Of a stretch of DNA of 39,903 bases, positions 1 to 8,084 are shown piece by piece. The notes beneath the pieces were generated by a model that saw only the letters and a program-made list of their open reading frames with translations, searched no databases and was not told the DNA's origin. This DNA comes from Puniceibacterium sp. (GTDB taxonomy: Bacteria; Pseudomonadota; Alphaproteobacteria; Rhodobacterales; Rhodobacteraceae): positions 1 through 39,903 of the forward strand of contig JAGXGV010000038.1 of assembly GCA_024636635.1 (NCBI GenBank), given 5' to 3'. The translations under genes and the position numbers were made by a program. Every line of letters begins with the position of its first letter. Positions within the stretch are counted from its first letter, which is position 1.

Positions 1-19
1 AGATGTGTATAAGAGACAG
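1..19. other. Nextera/Tn5 mosaic-end adapter remnant
   Basis: The first 19 bases, AGATGTGTATAAGAGACAG, are exactly the Tn5 mosaic end carried by Nextera transposase adapters. They interrupt the open reading frame of the minus-strand gene that follows, so they are untrimmed library sequence and not genomic DNA. The genome begins at base 20. Confidence 0.97.
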
Positions 20-1153
20 GCCCCCGGCCCCGCCCATGAACAGCACCGAACACAGCGACGGTTCGCAGTTTTCCGCAATCCGTTCGGCCACGGCCAGCAG
101 CGGCGGCGTAATCTCGGCAGGCTGCGGCACCAGATCGTCGTCCAGCACATAATAGGCCCACTGCTCGCCCGTGGTCGAGATCATCAACAAACGTAAACCG
201 GGTTTGGCCACCTTGGGATCGGCCGGTTTCAGGATGGTCAGCGGATCCTGCACATTCGTCCCGCCCCAGCCGGTGCCAGGATCGGCCACCTGGAAATAGC
301 GCCCCGGCGTGGAGCGTCGCCCATTGATCTTGATCCCCGAGGGGGTCATTTCCAGCCCCTTGCCGGCCTCGTGTTCGGTCAGCACACCGGTGATGTGGTC
401 GTCGACCACAACCACCTCGTCCACATGGCCATACCACTGCTTGGCGAACATGCCGATGGTGGCAGACCCGCAGCCGACGCGCATCAGTTTTTCGGTCACA
501 TCGTTGATGATGGGCGCCTTTCCGGCCTGCACCACCATGGTCACGCCGTCGTCCACCACCATCTCGACCGGTTCGCGGTTGCACAGCCGCATCAGCGCGT
601 CGCAGGTCACGCGACCCTCTTTCTTTGTGCCGCCGGTCAGGTGTTCGACCCCGCCAAGGCTCAGCATCTTCGATCCGTATTCCGCCGTCATCACATGGCC
701 GATCGCCTCGCCATCAACGCGGACAATGGCGCGTTCCTCGCCGATGTGGCGGTCGGTGTCGATCTTCACCTTGACGCCGCAGTAGGAAAATATCCCCTCG
801 GTCACGACCGTGACCATGTCCACGCCCTCGACCTGCTGGCTGACAATGAACGGTGCCGGCTTGTAATCGGGATAGGTCGTGCCCGCGCCCACTGCGGTGA
901 CAAAGGTGCGCCCGCCCTGAATCACATCGCCATCCCAGTCCTGCGCGTTGTTGCCCTGATCCAGAAAGGCCACAGCCTGCACACCCGACTGGATCACCGT
1001 CAGCGGGTCCAGCCGGACAAGTTCGCCGCCGTGGTTGGCATATCGGTCGCAGGCCCCGGATTTGCCGTCGGCGATGTAGCACATCACCGGGCAGGCATCG
1101 CAGCGGATCTTTTCCGCTGCCTTGCCGTCAGGGGTTTTCAGATCGTCAGGCAT
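20..1153 (-). CDS. hnr: 6-hydroxynicotinate reductase-like protein, 3' end missing
   Basis: An open frame of 378 codons runs from ATG at 1153 to the adapter at base 20 without a stop, so the C-terminus lies outside the window. The start overlaps the end of the molybdenum hydroxylase gene by 8 bp and follows a GGAGG-like site, indicating translational coupling. The N-terminus carries four cysteines (C18, C21, C25, C35, pattern CDACPVMC then C) suited to an Fe-S cluster; the rest has no nucleotide-binding signature I recognise. I recognise it from memory as the family annotated 6-hydroxynicotinate reductase, which in Eubacterium barkeri reduces 6-hydroxynicotinate to 1,4,5,6-tetrahydro-6-oxonicotinate with reduced ferredoxin. 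The neighbours (hydroxylase, ferredoxin reductase, enamidase) fit this. The family call is inference from sequence memory plus context; another N-heteroaromatic acid as substrate is possible. Confidence 0.7.
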
Positions 1154-3890
1154 ATCCAGCCTCCTTCAATGCCGCGCGGACGCGGGCGGGCGTGGCGGGG
1201 GCGCGCATCAGGCGCACCTTTGTGGCATCATAGACAGCGTTGAAGATCGCGGGCGCGGTGGGAATCAGCACATGTTCGCCTAGCCCCTTGGCACCATACG
1301 GCCCGTGGGCATCGGCGATTTCAAGGATCAGCGTCTCGATCGGGGGCACATCGCCAATGGTGGGGATCAGGTAGTCGTGCAGGTTTTCGGTGCGCCCCGG
1401 AATGAACTCCTCCATCAGCGCCATGCCCAAACCCTGCGCGATGCCGCCCTGCACCTGCCCCTCGACCAGCAGGGGGTTGATGGCCCGGCCCACGTCATGG
1501 GCGGCGGTAAAGGAAACGGGCGTCACATGCCCCAGCGTCAGGTCGATTTCCGCGACACACAGATGCGCGGCATAACCGAACTGCACATACGGCACGCCCT
1601 GCCCGTTCTCGTTCATCGGGGCGATGGGCGGGTCGTAGGTTTCGACGGCTTTCAGGACATAGCCTTCGGCGTCGGGGTCCAGCCGCGACAGATCGACAGG
1701 ATGCACACGGTCGCCATCGACCACATGGACAAGACCGTTTTCCAGCGTGATATCGGCGGTGTCCGACGCATTGGCCTGTCGCAACACCTGCGCGCGCAAC
1801 GCTTCCCCCGCCAGCCGCGCCGCATTGCCCGACACAAATGTCTGACGCGAGGCCGAGGTCTTGCCCGCATCGGGCGTGATGTCGGTATCCGCGCTTTGAA
1901 CGGTCACATCGGCCACCGGCACCCCGAACGCATGGGCAAAGATCTGCACGATCACCGTGTTGGACCCCTGCCCGATGTCCATCGCCCCCTGATGCAGCAC
2001 CAGCGTGCCATCGCCCCGCAGCCCCGCCTTGAAAGTCGAGGGGTTGGGCAGCGAGGTATTGCCGCAGCCATACCAGCCGCCCGCCACCCCCACGCCACGC
2101 TTTACCCTGTCATTGTCGGCGTTGAATGCCGCACAGTCACGTTTCGCCTTGTCATAGGCCGGTTTCAGCGCCTCAAGGCAGGCATGGATGCCCACACCCG
2201 TCTGAAACACCTGTCCGCAGACCGTGGGCAAACCGTCGCGCAGCGCGTTCGTCAGGCGGAATTCCAGCGGGTCCATGCCCACCTTGTCCGCCAGCACGTC
2301 GAACGCGGTTTCCTGCGCAATGGCCGATTGCGGCACGCCAAAGCCGCGGAACGCCCCCGAGGGCGGGCAATGGGTATGCACCGCACGGCTTTGTGCGTGA
2401 TAGTCGCGGATGTAATAAGGCCCCGAGGCATGCACCGGCACCCGGTTGGCCACGGTCGGCCCCCAGCTGGCATAAGAGCCGGTGTTGAAATCGCCCTTGA
2501 AGGTCATGCCGGTCAATGTGCCATCCGAGTTTGCGCCGATGCGGATGTCGATGCGCGCCGGGTGGCGTTTGGTCGTGGACATCATCGATTCGACCCGCGT
2601 GTAGCACATGCGCACGGCCTTGCCGGTTTTCAGCGCCGCGAGCGCGAGGAACGGCTGCACCGACACGTCGATCTTGGACCCGAAGCCGCCACCCACCGCC
2701 GTCGGCAGCACGCGGATATCGGCGCGGTCCATGTCCAGCACCTGCGCTAGCGTCTCGCGGTCCATGCCGGTCGCCTGCGTGCAGGCCTGCACGTGCACGC
2801 GGCCATCGACCACCTCGGCCCATCCGGCTTCAGGCTCGATATAGGCGTGTTCGACAAAGCTCGTCTCGTAAAAGCCGTCCACCACCACGTCCGACGCGGC
2901 AAGTGCCTCCTCGGCATCGCCGCAGACGACGCGCCCGCCGCACATGATGTTGCCTGCGCGCCCCGCATGCAGCAGCGCAGCACCTTCGGCCAGCGCCTCG
3001 GGCACCGTCATGATCGGATCGAGCGGCTCCCAGGTCACCGGGAAATCCTCAGGGTCCAGCGACAGCATGGCCTCCGCCGCGCCCACCACGCAGGCCACCG
3101 CCTCGCCCCGGAACAGCACGGTGTCTACCGCGAACACCGGCTGGTCGATGAAACCGGGGATCACGCCAAAGGCGTTCAGCCCCGGCACGTCCGCCGCCGT
3201 CAGCACCGCCGCCACACCGGGGCGCGCGGCAAAATCCGCCAGATCGCCAAAGGCAAAGCGCGCATGGGGATGGGGCGAACGGATCACACGGGCAACCAGC
3301 GCGCCCTCGGGGGCCACATCGTCGCCGAACAGATCGCGCCCCTCGACCTTGGCCAGACCGTCGAACCGCCGCGCGGGTGCGCCCAGTTCCTGCCCAGAAA
3401 CCTCCAGCGTATCGGCACCGTGCGCGCCCACCACCGCGTCGATGATCTTGCGATAGCCGGTGCAACGGCACAGCACCCCGCCCAGCGCGTCCTGAACCTG
3501 TCCCGCATCGGGCTGCGGCACCGCGCGCAGCAGCGCAACAGCGGCCACCATCATGCCCGGCGTGCAGATCCCGCATTGCGCCGCCTGATGATGCTGAAAG
3601 CTCTCTTTCAGCCGCAGCGCATCCGGATCGCGCAGGGCCAGCCCCGCCAGCGTTTCCACATGCCGCCCCGCGACCTGCTGCACCGGCATGAGACAGGCAC
3701 AGACCGGCGCGCCATCCACCAGAACCGTACAGGCGCCGCAATCCCCGGCATTGCAGCCGATCTTGACATCCTTGGCCCCCAACCGGTCACGCAGGGCCTG
3801 CGACAGGCGTTCGCCCACCCGCCCCTCGATCTGCACCGGCGCATGGTCGAGCGTAAAGCCAGTCAGATGTGTCGTGCTTGCCTTGTCCAT
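1146..3890 (-). CDS. Molybdenum hydroxylase, fused 2Fe-2S and Mo-cofactor subunits (nicotinate dehydrogenase-like)
   Basis: This 914-residue protein of the xanthine oxidase family joins an N-terminal iron-sulfur subunit to the molybdopterin subunit. Residues 1-155 hold two [2Fe-2S] sets: C46, C51, C54 and C66 (plant ferredoxin type), and C106, C109, C141 and C143 (helical domain, CGIC and CRC). Residues from about 170 form the Mo-binding part, with GGGFG at 400-404, AFRGFG in the middle, and the catalytic glutamate in GAKGLGEH (E872). FAD sits on a separate subunit encoded 4 bp upstream; the start ATG at 3890 follows the stop of that gene directly. Family members hydroxylate aldehydes or N-heterocycles using water. 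Next to a 6-hydroxynicotinate reductase-like gene and an enamidase gene, the likely substrate is nicotinate (C6 hydroxylation). The substrate is inferred from context, not from active-site residues. Confidence 0.85.
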   Translation of the reverse strand: MDKASTTHLTGFTLDHAPVQIEGRVGERLSQALRDRLGAKDVKIGCNAGDCGACTVLVDGAPVCACLMPVQQVAGRHVETLAGLALRDPDALRLKESFQHHQAAQCGICTPGMMVAAVALLRAVPQPDAGQVQDALGGVLCRCTGYRKIIDAVVGAHGADTLEVSGQELGAPARRFDGLAKVEGRDLFGDDVAPEGALVARVIRSPHPHARFAFGDLADFAARPGVAAVLTAADVPGLNAFGVIPGFIDQPVFAVDTVLFRGEAVACVVGAAEAMLSLDPEDFPVTWEPLDPIMTVPEALAEGAALLHAGRAGNIMCGGRVVCGDAEEALAASDVVVDGFYETSFVEHAYIEPEAGWAEVVDGRVHVQACTQATGMDRETLAQVLDMDRADIRVLPTAVGGGFGSKIDVSVQPFLALAALKTGKAVRMCYTRVESMMSTTKRHPARIDIRIGANSDGTLTGMTFKGDFNTGSYASWGPTVANRVPVHASGPYYIRDYHAQSRAVHTHCPPSGAFRGFGVPQSAIAQETAFDVLADKVGMDPLEFRLTNALRDGLPTVCGQVFQTGVGIHACLEALKPAYDKAKRDCAAFNADNDRVKRGVGVAGGWYGCGNTSLPNPSTFKAGLRGDGTLVLHQGAMDIGQGSNTVIVQIFAHAFGVPVADVTVQSADTDITPDAGKTSASRQTFVSGNAARLAGEALRAQVLRQANASDTADITLENGLVHVVDGDRVHPVDLSRLDPDAEGYVLKAVETYDPPIAPMNENGQGVPYVQFGYAAHLCVAEIDLTLGHVTPVSFTAAHDVGRAINPLLVEGQVQGGIAQGLGMALMEEFIPGRTENLHDYLIPTIGDVPPIETLILEIADAHGPYGAKGLGEHVLIPTAPAIFNAVYDATKVRLMRAPATPARVRAALKEAGYA

Positions 3891-3894
3891 GGCG

Positions 3895-4728
3895 CTAGCC
3901 TCTCATGATCTGTGTCAGGGTCCGGCGGATCGCCTCGGTGACTGCCTCGGCGCGATACTCGGCCGACCCGCGGATGTCGGAAATCGGCGACAGCTGCGAA
4001 AGCTGGTCCGGCGTGACGCAGGCCAGCGCCCCCGCAAGGTCCGTGCCCTCCAGCGCCGTTTCCAGCGCACCCATGCGTTGCGCCACGGGTGACGCCGACC
4101 CGACCGCGATTCGCGCCGTCACGATCCGCCCGCCCGACAGCACCAGCACCGCGCCGACCATCGCGACCGAGATCACAAGGTACTTGCGCCCGCCGATCTT
4201 GGTGAACCCGCCCCGCGCGCCCTCGGGCAGCGCCGGCACATACAGCGCCGTGACAAGTTCATCCGCCGCGCGCTCAGTCCGGCGCACCCCGGTGATGAAA
4301 TCGCTCAGGGGCACCTGCCGCACCCCGCGTTGCGAGGACAGTTCCACAACCGTATCCAGCGACAGCAGCGGCGGCACGCCATCCGCCGCCGGCGAGGCGT
4401 TGCAGATGTTGCCCGCCACCGTGCCCGCATTCTGGATCTGCACCGACCCGACCTCGCGCGCTGCCAGCTTCAGCCCGTCAAAGGCGCTGGGCAGATCAGC
4501 GCGCAGGATGTCGCTCCAGGTGGTTGCGCCGCCGATGCGCCAGCCGTCGCCGGACGCGGTGATGCCGCGCAGTCCCGCAACCCGCGTCACATCCAGCATT
4601 GTGCCCACAAACGCACGCTCGCCCAGCGCCGGGAACCAGTCCGTGCCCCCCGCGATCACCGCGACAGGCCCCGGCCCGTCCAGCGCGCCCAGCGCCTCGT
4701 CCAGTGTAGTGGGGGAAAGATAGCTCAT
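3895..4728 (-). CDS. FAD-binding subunit of molybdenum hydroxylase
   Basis: A protein of 277 residues of the CoxM/XdhB type that holds the FAD and passes electrons from the iron-sulfur centres of the hydroxylase to an acceptor. The two FAD-binding motifs are visible: AGGTDWFPAL near residue 30 and GTVAGNICNASPAAD near residue 105. The C-terminal part matches the CO dehydrogenase flavoprotein C-terminal domain (GGRKYLVISVAMVGA). Two adjacent ATG codons compete: 4731 lies one base after GGAGG, while 4728 has a better 4-base gap, so I chose 4728. It is the first gene of the FAD subunit, Mo subunit, hnr operon, and its own promoter and two operator-like repeats lie in the 168 bp before it. Confidence 0.88.
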   Translation of the reverse strand: MSYLSPTTLDEALGALDGPGPVAVIAGGTDWFPALGERAFVGTMLDVTRVAGLRGITASGDGWRIGGATTWSDILRADLPSAFDGLKLAAREVGSVQIQNAGTVAGNICNASPAADGVPPLLSLDTVVELSSQRGVRQVPLSDFITGVRRTERAADELVTALYVPALPEGARGGFTKIGGRKYLVISVAMVGAVLVLSGGRIVTARIAVGSASPVAQRMGALETALEGTDLAGALACVTPDQLSQLSPISDIRGSAEYRAEAVTEAIRRTLTQIMRG

Positions 4729-4786
4729 CATGCCTCCTGAAATCCGCAACGGCGCGCCACGACCGAACCGGTCACACCGGAAAACC

Positions 4787-4802
4787 TGTCCGCATACGAA
4801 CA
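4787..4802. promoter_or_regulatory. Operator-like partial palindrome, copy 1
   Basis: TGTCCGCATACGAACA. It shares TGTnnGnATACnnAnA with copies at 4815-4830 and 5750-5765, each partly palindromic around a central AT. It lies 25 to 41 bp downstream of the predicted -10 of the hydroxylase operon, in the untranslated leader. Size and symmetry suit a GntR/FadR-type repressor, but no regulator gene is in the window. Confidence 0.55.
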
Positions 4803-4814
4803 CACCGGAAATAT

Positions 4815-4830
4815 TGTTCGCATACGAATA
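4815..4830. promoter_or_regulatory. Operator-like partial palindrome, copy 2, overlapping the -10
   Basis: TGTTCGCATACGAATA, starting 28 bp from the start of copy 1. It overlaps the -10 hexamer (4828-4833) of the predicted promoter for the FAD subunit gene, the position expected for repression by steric block. TTCG and CGAA form the inner inverted arms. Confidence 0.6.
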
Positions 4831-4856
4831 AGAAATCCCGCATTGCGACCTGTCAA
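4828..4856 (-). promoter_or_regulatory. Sigma70-like promoter of the hydroxylase-hnr operon
   Basis: On the minus strand TTGACA (4851-4856) is followed after exactly 17 bp by TCTTAT (4828-4833). The -35 is perfect and the -10 matches consensus at four of six positions. It lies about 100 bp before the ATG at 4728, leaving room for the two operator-like repeats. Confidence 0.6.
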
Positions 4857-4896
4857 ACGATTCCCGCAGCTCTGCGGGCTTTCCTTGTCTCCGGCC

Positions 4897-5718
4897 CTAA
4901 TCCACAAACGCCTTCTCGACCACAAAAGTGGCAGGCCGGTTGTTGGCGCCCTCTTCCAGCCCGAACTGCTCCAGCGCGATCTTCGTGTCACGCAGCATGT
5001 CCATCGACCCACAGATCATGCCCCGGTCGTCCAAGGGACTGATCGGCGGGACACCAAGATCGGCAAAGATCTTTCCGCTGGCCATCAGATCTGTCTGCCG
5101 ACCCGTGCGCGGCCAGTCCTGCCGCGTGAGCGTATCGTAAAGAGTAAGGTTCGCCGCCATCTCGCCGACCAGCGGATCGGATTTCAGCGCGGCCACCAGA
5201 TCGCGGCCATACGTCAGCTCGCCAGCCTCGCGGCAGGTGTGACACAGGATCAACTGGTCGAATTTCTCGTAGGTCTCGGGATCCCGGATGATGCTTGCAA
5301 ACGGCGCGATGCCAGTGCCGGTGGCGAACATCCACAGCCGTTTGCCCGGCAGCAGCGCATCATTGACCAGCGTTCCGGTGGACTTGCGCCGCATCAGCAC
5401 CGTGTCGCCGACCTTAATTTTCTGCAAATGCTCGGTCAGCGGTCCGCCCGGCACCTTGATCGAATAGAACTCGATCTCCTCGTCCCAGGACGGCGAGGCG
5501 ATTGAATAGGCGCGCATCACCGGCTTTTCCGCATTCGGCAGACCGATCATCACGAACTCGCCCGACCGGAACCGGAACGACGGGGGCCGCGTGATGCGGA
5601 ACCGGAACAGCCGGTCGGTGTAGTGCTGCACCTCCGTCACCGTCTGCGCGAACACGCCTGCGGGCACGGGAAATTCTGTCGCGGACGCTTCGGCCGCCGG
5701 GGCACTGTCCAAGGTCAT
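4897..5718 (-). CDS. fpr: Ferredoxin-NADP+ reductase
   Basis: A protein of 273 residues that transfers electrons between NADPH and ferredoxin or flavodoxin. The FAD-binding motif RAYSIASP (near residue 75), the NADP-binding GTGIAPF (near 130), a CGSMDM motif near 240 and the C-terminal ending VEKAFVD are those of bacterial subclass I FPR. I chose ATG 5718 because AGGAGG sits 6 bp before it; an in-frame ATG at 5736 lacks a site. The gene reads towards the hydroxylase operon and is divergent from the enamidase gene. An operator-like repeat shared with the hydroxylase operon lies 32 bp upstream. That shared site suggests this copy supplies low-potential electrons to the 6-hydroxynicotinate reductase step, although FPR also has general redox-stress roles. 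Confidence 0.9.
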   Translation of the reverse strand: MTLDSAPAAEASATEFPVPAGVFAQTVTEVQHYTDRLFRFRITRPPSFRFRSGEFVMIGLPNAEKPVMRAYSIASPSWDEEIEFYSIKVPGGPLTEHLQKIKVGDTVLMRRKSTGTLVNDALLPGKRLWMFATGTGIAPFASIIRDPETYEKFDQLILCHTCREAGELTYGRDLVAALKSDPLVGEMAANLTLYDTLTRQDWPRTGRQTDLMASGKIFADLGVPPISPLDDRGMICGSMDMLRDTKIALEQFGLEEGANNRPATFVVEKAFVD

Positions 5719-5749
5719 GTCTGCCTCCTGTTTCATCAGTTGTCTTTTT

Positions 5750-5765
5750 TGTTAGTATACATACA
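5750..5765. promoter_or_regulatory. Operator-like partial palindrome, copy 3, between fpr and ena
   Basis: TGTTAGTATACATACA, matching the two copies at 4787 and 4815 at TGTnnGnATACnnAnA. It lies in the 159-bp divergent region, 32 bp before the fpr start and 113 bp before the ena start. A TTGACA for fpr sits on the minus strand at 5773-5778, so the repeat would cover the -10 region of fpr. Confidence 0.6.
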
Positions 5766-5877
5766 AGTTTTCTGTCAAGCCTTGCGTGCTTGCGATCTTG
5801 ACCGCGCCGCATTTTCCGTTAGCGTTCAAATGAAATTGCCACATTTTCCAGCATCCCCTCCCGAAAGGATCCGCACC

Positions 5878-7083
5878 ATGACCGACACAGCCGCGAAACT
5901 GGTCATCCGCAACATCGGCCTGTTCCTCTCCGGCCGGATCGAGGAACCGGTACTGGACGCCGACTGCCTGATCGCGCTGGACGGGCGGATCACCGAATGG
6001 GGCCGCGCGACCGACATGGACACGTCCGGTGCGACGGTCGAGATCGACGCCCACGGCGTCACGCTCTGCCCCGGTCTGATCGACAGCCACATCCACCCAG
6101 TCGTGGGCGATTATACCCCGCGCCAGCAACAACTGCACTGGATCGATTCGACCCTGCACGGCGGCGTCACGACGCTGATCTCGGCGGGCGAGGTGCATAT
6201 GCCGGGCCGCCCCAAGGATATCGTCGGTCTCAAGGCGATGGCGATCGCCTCGCAGCGCTGGTACGAGAATTTCCGCCCCTCGGGCGTCAAGGTCCGCGCC
6301 GGTGCACCGGTGATCGAACACGGGCTGGAAGAGCATGATTTCAAAGAACTTGCCGCAGCCGGTGTGACCCTGATGGGCGAGGTGGGTCTTGGCTCGGTCA
6401 AGGACGGCAAGACGGCGCGCCAGATGGTGGATTGGGCGCGCAAATACGGTATCCAGTCCACGATCCACACCGGCGGGCCGTCCATTCCCGGCTCGGGCCT
6501 GATCGACGCCGACATGGTACTGGAAACCGGCACCGATGTGGTCGGGCATATCAACGGCGGCCATACCGCCCTGCCCGACGATCAGATCATCTGCCTGTGC
6601 GAAAACTGCACCGCTGCGCTGGAAATCGTGCACAACGGCAACGAACGCGCCGCTGTGCTCACGCTGAACACCGCGCGCGAACTGGACAAGCTCGACCAGA
6701 TCATCCTGGGCACTGACGGGCCTGCAGGCTCGGGGGTGCAGCCGCTGGGCATCCTGCGGATGATCGCGATGCTGTCGGCCTTTGGCAATGTCCCGGCCGA
6801 GGTGGCGTTCTGTTTCGGCACCGGCAACACGTCGCGCCGCCGCGAGCTTGACACCGGGATCATCGAGGTCGGCAAGGCCGCGGATTTTGTGCTGATGGAT
6901 CAGGCACAACACGCGCCGGGCACATCGCTGCTGGATTCCGTGCGCCTTGGCAACCTGCCCGGCGTCGGCATGACGGTGATCGACGGCGTGCCCCGCTCGG
7001 GCCGCTCGCGCAACACGCCCCCCGCGAACCGGCTGCCTGAATTGCTGTGCGGCACCCTTGCCAACGGTGGCGGCGGACACTGA
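5878..7083 (+). CDS. ena: Enamidase (amidohydrolase family)
   Basis: A metal-dependent amidohydrolase of 401 residues. The fold's metal ligands are visible: DSHIHP (HxH) near residue 70, GEVGLGS near 170, IHTGG near 200, GHINGG near 225 and GTDGP near 280. Stretches such as GDYTPRQ, ISAGEVHMPGRPKD and the C-terminal SRNTPPA closely match, from memory, the enamidase of Eubacterium barkeri, which opens 1,4,5,6-tetrahydro-6-oxonicotinate to 2-formylglutarate and ammonia. ATG 5878 follows GAAAGGA by 7 bases. It is divergent from fpr and the hydroxylase operon and shares an operator-like site with them. Downstream steps (2-formylglutarate metabolism) are not seen and may lie beyond the left edge. 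Hydantoinase or dihydroorotase activity is less likely given the specific matches. Confidence 0.85.
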   Translation: MTDTAAKLVIRNIGLFLSGRIEEPVLDADCLIALDGRITEWGRATDMDTSGATVEIDAHGVTLCPGLIDSHIHPVVGDYTPRQQQLHWIDSTLHGGVTTLISAGEVHMPGRPKDIVGLKAMAIASQRWYENFRPSGVKVRAGAPVIEHGLEEHDFKELAAAGVTLMGEVGLGSVKDGKTARQMVDWARKYGIQSTIHTGGPSIPGSGLIDADMVLETGTDVVGHINGGHTALPDDQIICLCENCTAALEIVHNGNERAAVLTLNTARELDKLDQIILGTDGPAGSGVQPLGILRMIAMLSAFGNVPAEVAFCFGTGNTSRRRELDTGIIEVGKAADFVLMDQAQHAPGTSLLDSVRLGNLPGVGMTVIDGVPRSGRSRNTPPANRLPELLCGTLANGGGGH

Positions 7084-7166
7084 GCCGCCCCGGACGCCCC
7101 GGACGCGCCCAACCCTGCAACCAACCGAACCGATACACAATGATGCAGGTCAGCATCCCTGACCTT

Positions 7167-7184
7167 ATTTGACCACGGTCATAA
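7167..7184. promoter_or_regulatory. 18-bp palindromic operator candidate upstream of tatD
   Basis: ATTTGACC-AC-GGTCATAA, matching the form TTATGACC-NN-GGTCATAA with 6 of 8 bases in the left arm and all in the right. Two further sites of the same geometry occur at 22601-22618 and 22741-22758. It ends 21 bp before the -35 of the predicted tatD promoter. Confidence 0.45.
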
Positions 7185-7205
7185 CGCCTCTCGTGCCTGG
7201 CCGCC

Positions 7206-7232
7206 TTGACCCTTGCGCCTGCATCCTAGATA
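7206..7232 (+). promoter_or_regulatory. Possible promoter of tatD
   Basis: TTGACC (7206-7211) and TAGATA (7227-7232) are separated by 15 bp, slightly short for sigma70. The -10 ends 33 bp before the tatD ATG. Confidence 0.35.
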
Positions 7233-7265
7233 CCCGAGGCCATCAGGCCAAGGAACCCTCACGGC

Positions 7266-8084
7266 ATGACCGACCCCCAGACTACAGCACCACACATCAC
7301 AGACAGCCACTGCCACCTCGATTTTCCGGATTTCGACGGCCAACTGCCCGACATCCTGTCGCGCGCCGCTCAGGCCGGCGTGCACCGCATGGTCACGATC
7401 TGCACCCGCCTGCGCAACGAACCGCAGGTCCGCGCCCTGGCCGAAACGCATCCCAACGTGTTTTACGCCGCCGGCACCCACCCGATGAGCGCCGCAGAAG
7501 AGCCGATGGCTTCTGTTGACCAACTGGTCGCCCTGGCACGGCATGAAAAGTTCGTCGCCATCGGCGAAACCGGCCTCGACTATCACTACACCTCGGAAAG
7601 CGCCGAAGTGCAGAAGCAAAGCCTGCGCATCCATATCGAGGCCGCACAGCAAACCGGCCTGCCGCTGGTGATCCACGCCCGCGCCGCCGACGACGACATG
7701 GCCCGCATCCTGACCGAAGGCTACCGCGCCGCGCCCTATGCCTGCGTGATGCACTGCTTCTCGTCCTCGGCCGAACTGGCGCGCGCCGCCCTCGACCTCG
7801 GCTTCTATCTTTCGATGTCAGGCATCACCGCCTTCCCCAAAAGCACCGAACTGCGCGACATATTCGCCGCATCCCCGCTCGACCGGATTCTTGTGGAAAC
7901 CGACAGCCCCTACCTCGCCCCGCCGCCCCATCGCGGCAAGCGCAACGAACCGGCCTACACCGCCCATACCGCGCGCCGCGGCGCCGAACTCTTCGGCCTC
8001 GACTACGCCGACTTCGCCGCCCGGACCGAAGCGAATTTCAATCGCCTCTTCGCCAAGGCCGCCAGTTGGCAGGCCGCCGCATGA
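7266..8084 (+). CDS. tatD: TatD family metal-dependent deoxyribonuclease
   Basis: A protein of 272 residues with the full set of TatD motifs: DSHCHLDF at the N-terminus (HxH metal site), GETGLDYHY near residue 100, IHAR near 137, MHCFSSS near 161 and ETDSPYLAPPPHRGKRNEP near 210. TatD/YcfH proteins are TIM-barrel, two-metal 3'-5' exonucleases acting on DNA; the exact role varies. AAGGA lies 11 bases before ATG 7266. The stop overlaps the start of the following metallo-hydrolase gene (ATGA), so the two are co-translated. In many relatives this pair follows tmk and holB; here those are absent and the upstream neighbour is ena, with a promoter-like sequence in the gap. Confidence 0.93.
   Translation: MTDPQTTAPHITDSHCHLDFPDFDGQLPDILSRAAQAGVHRMVTICTRLRNEPQVRALAETHPNVFYAAGTHPMSAAEEPMASVDQLVALARHEKFVAIGETGLDYHYTSESAEVQKQSLRIHIEAAQQTGLPLVIHARAADDDMARILTEGYRAAPYACVMHCFSSSAELARAALDLGFYLSMSGITAFPKSTELRDIFAASPLDRILVETDSPYLAPPPHRGKRNEPAYTAHTARRGAELFGLDYADFAARTEANFNRLFAKAASWQAAA

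Noticed and set aside
371-3908. Long plus-strand open frames opposite the hydroxylase operon (for example 1305-2750 and 2793-3908)
   Set aside because: Their translations are His/Arg/Gly-rich and match no family, while the minus strand carries clear motif-containing genes. They are shadows caused by high GC.
5623-5877. Upstream extension of the enamidase frame to 5623
   Set aside because: It runs through fpr and the divergent promoter region; ATG 5878 has a ribosome site and begins the conserved protein.
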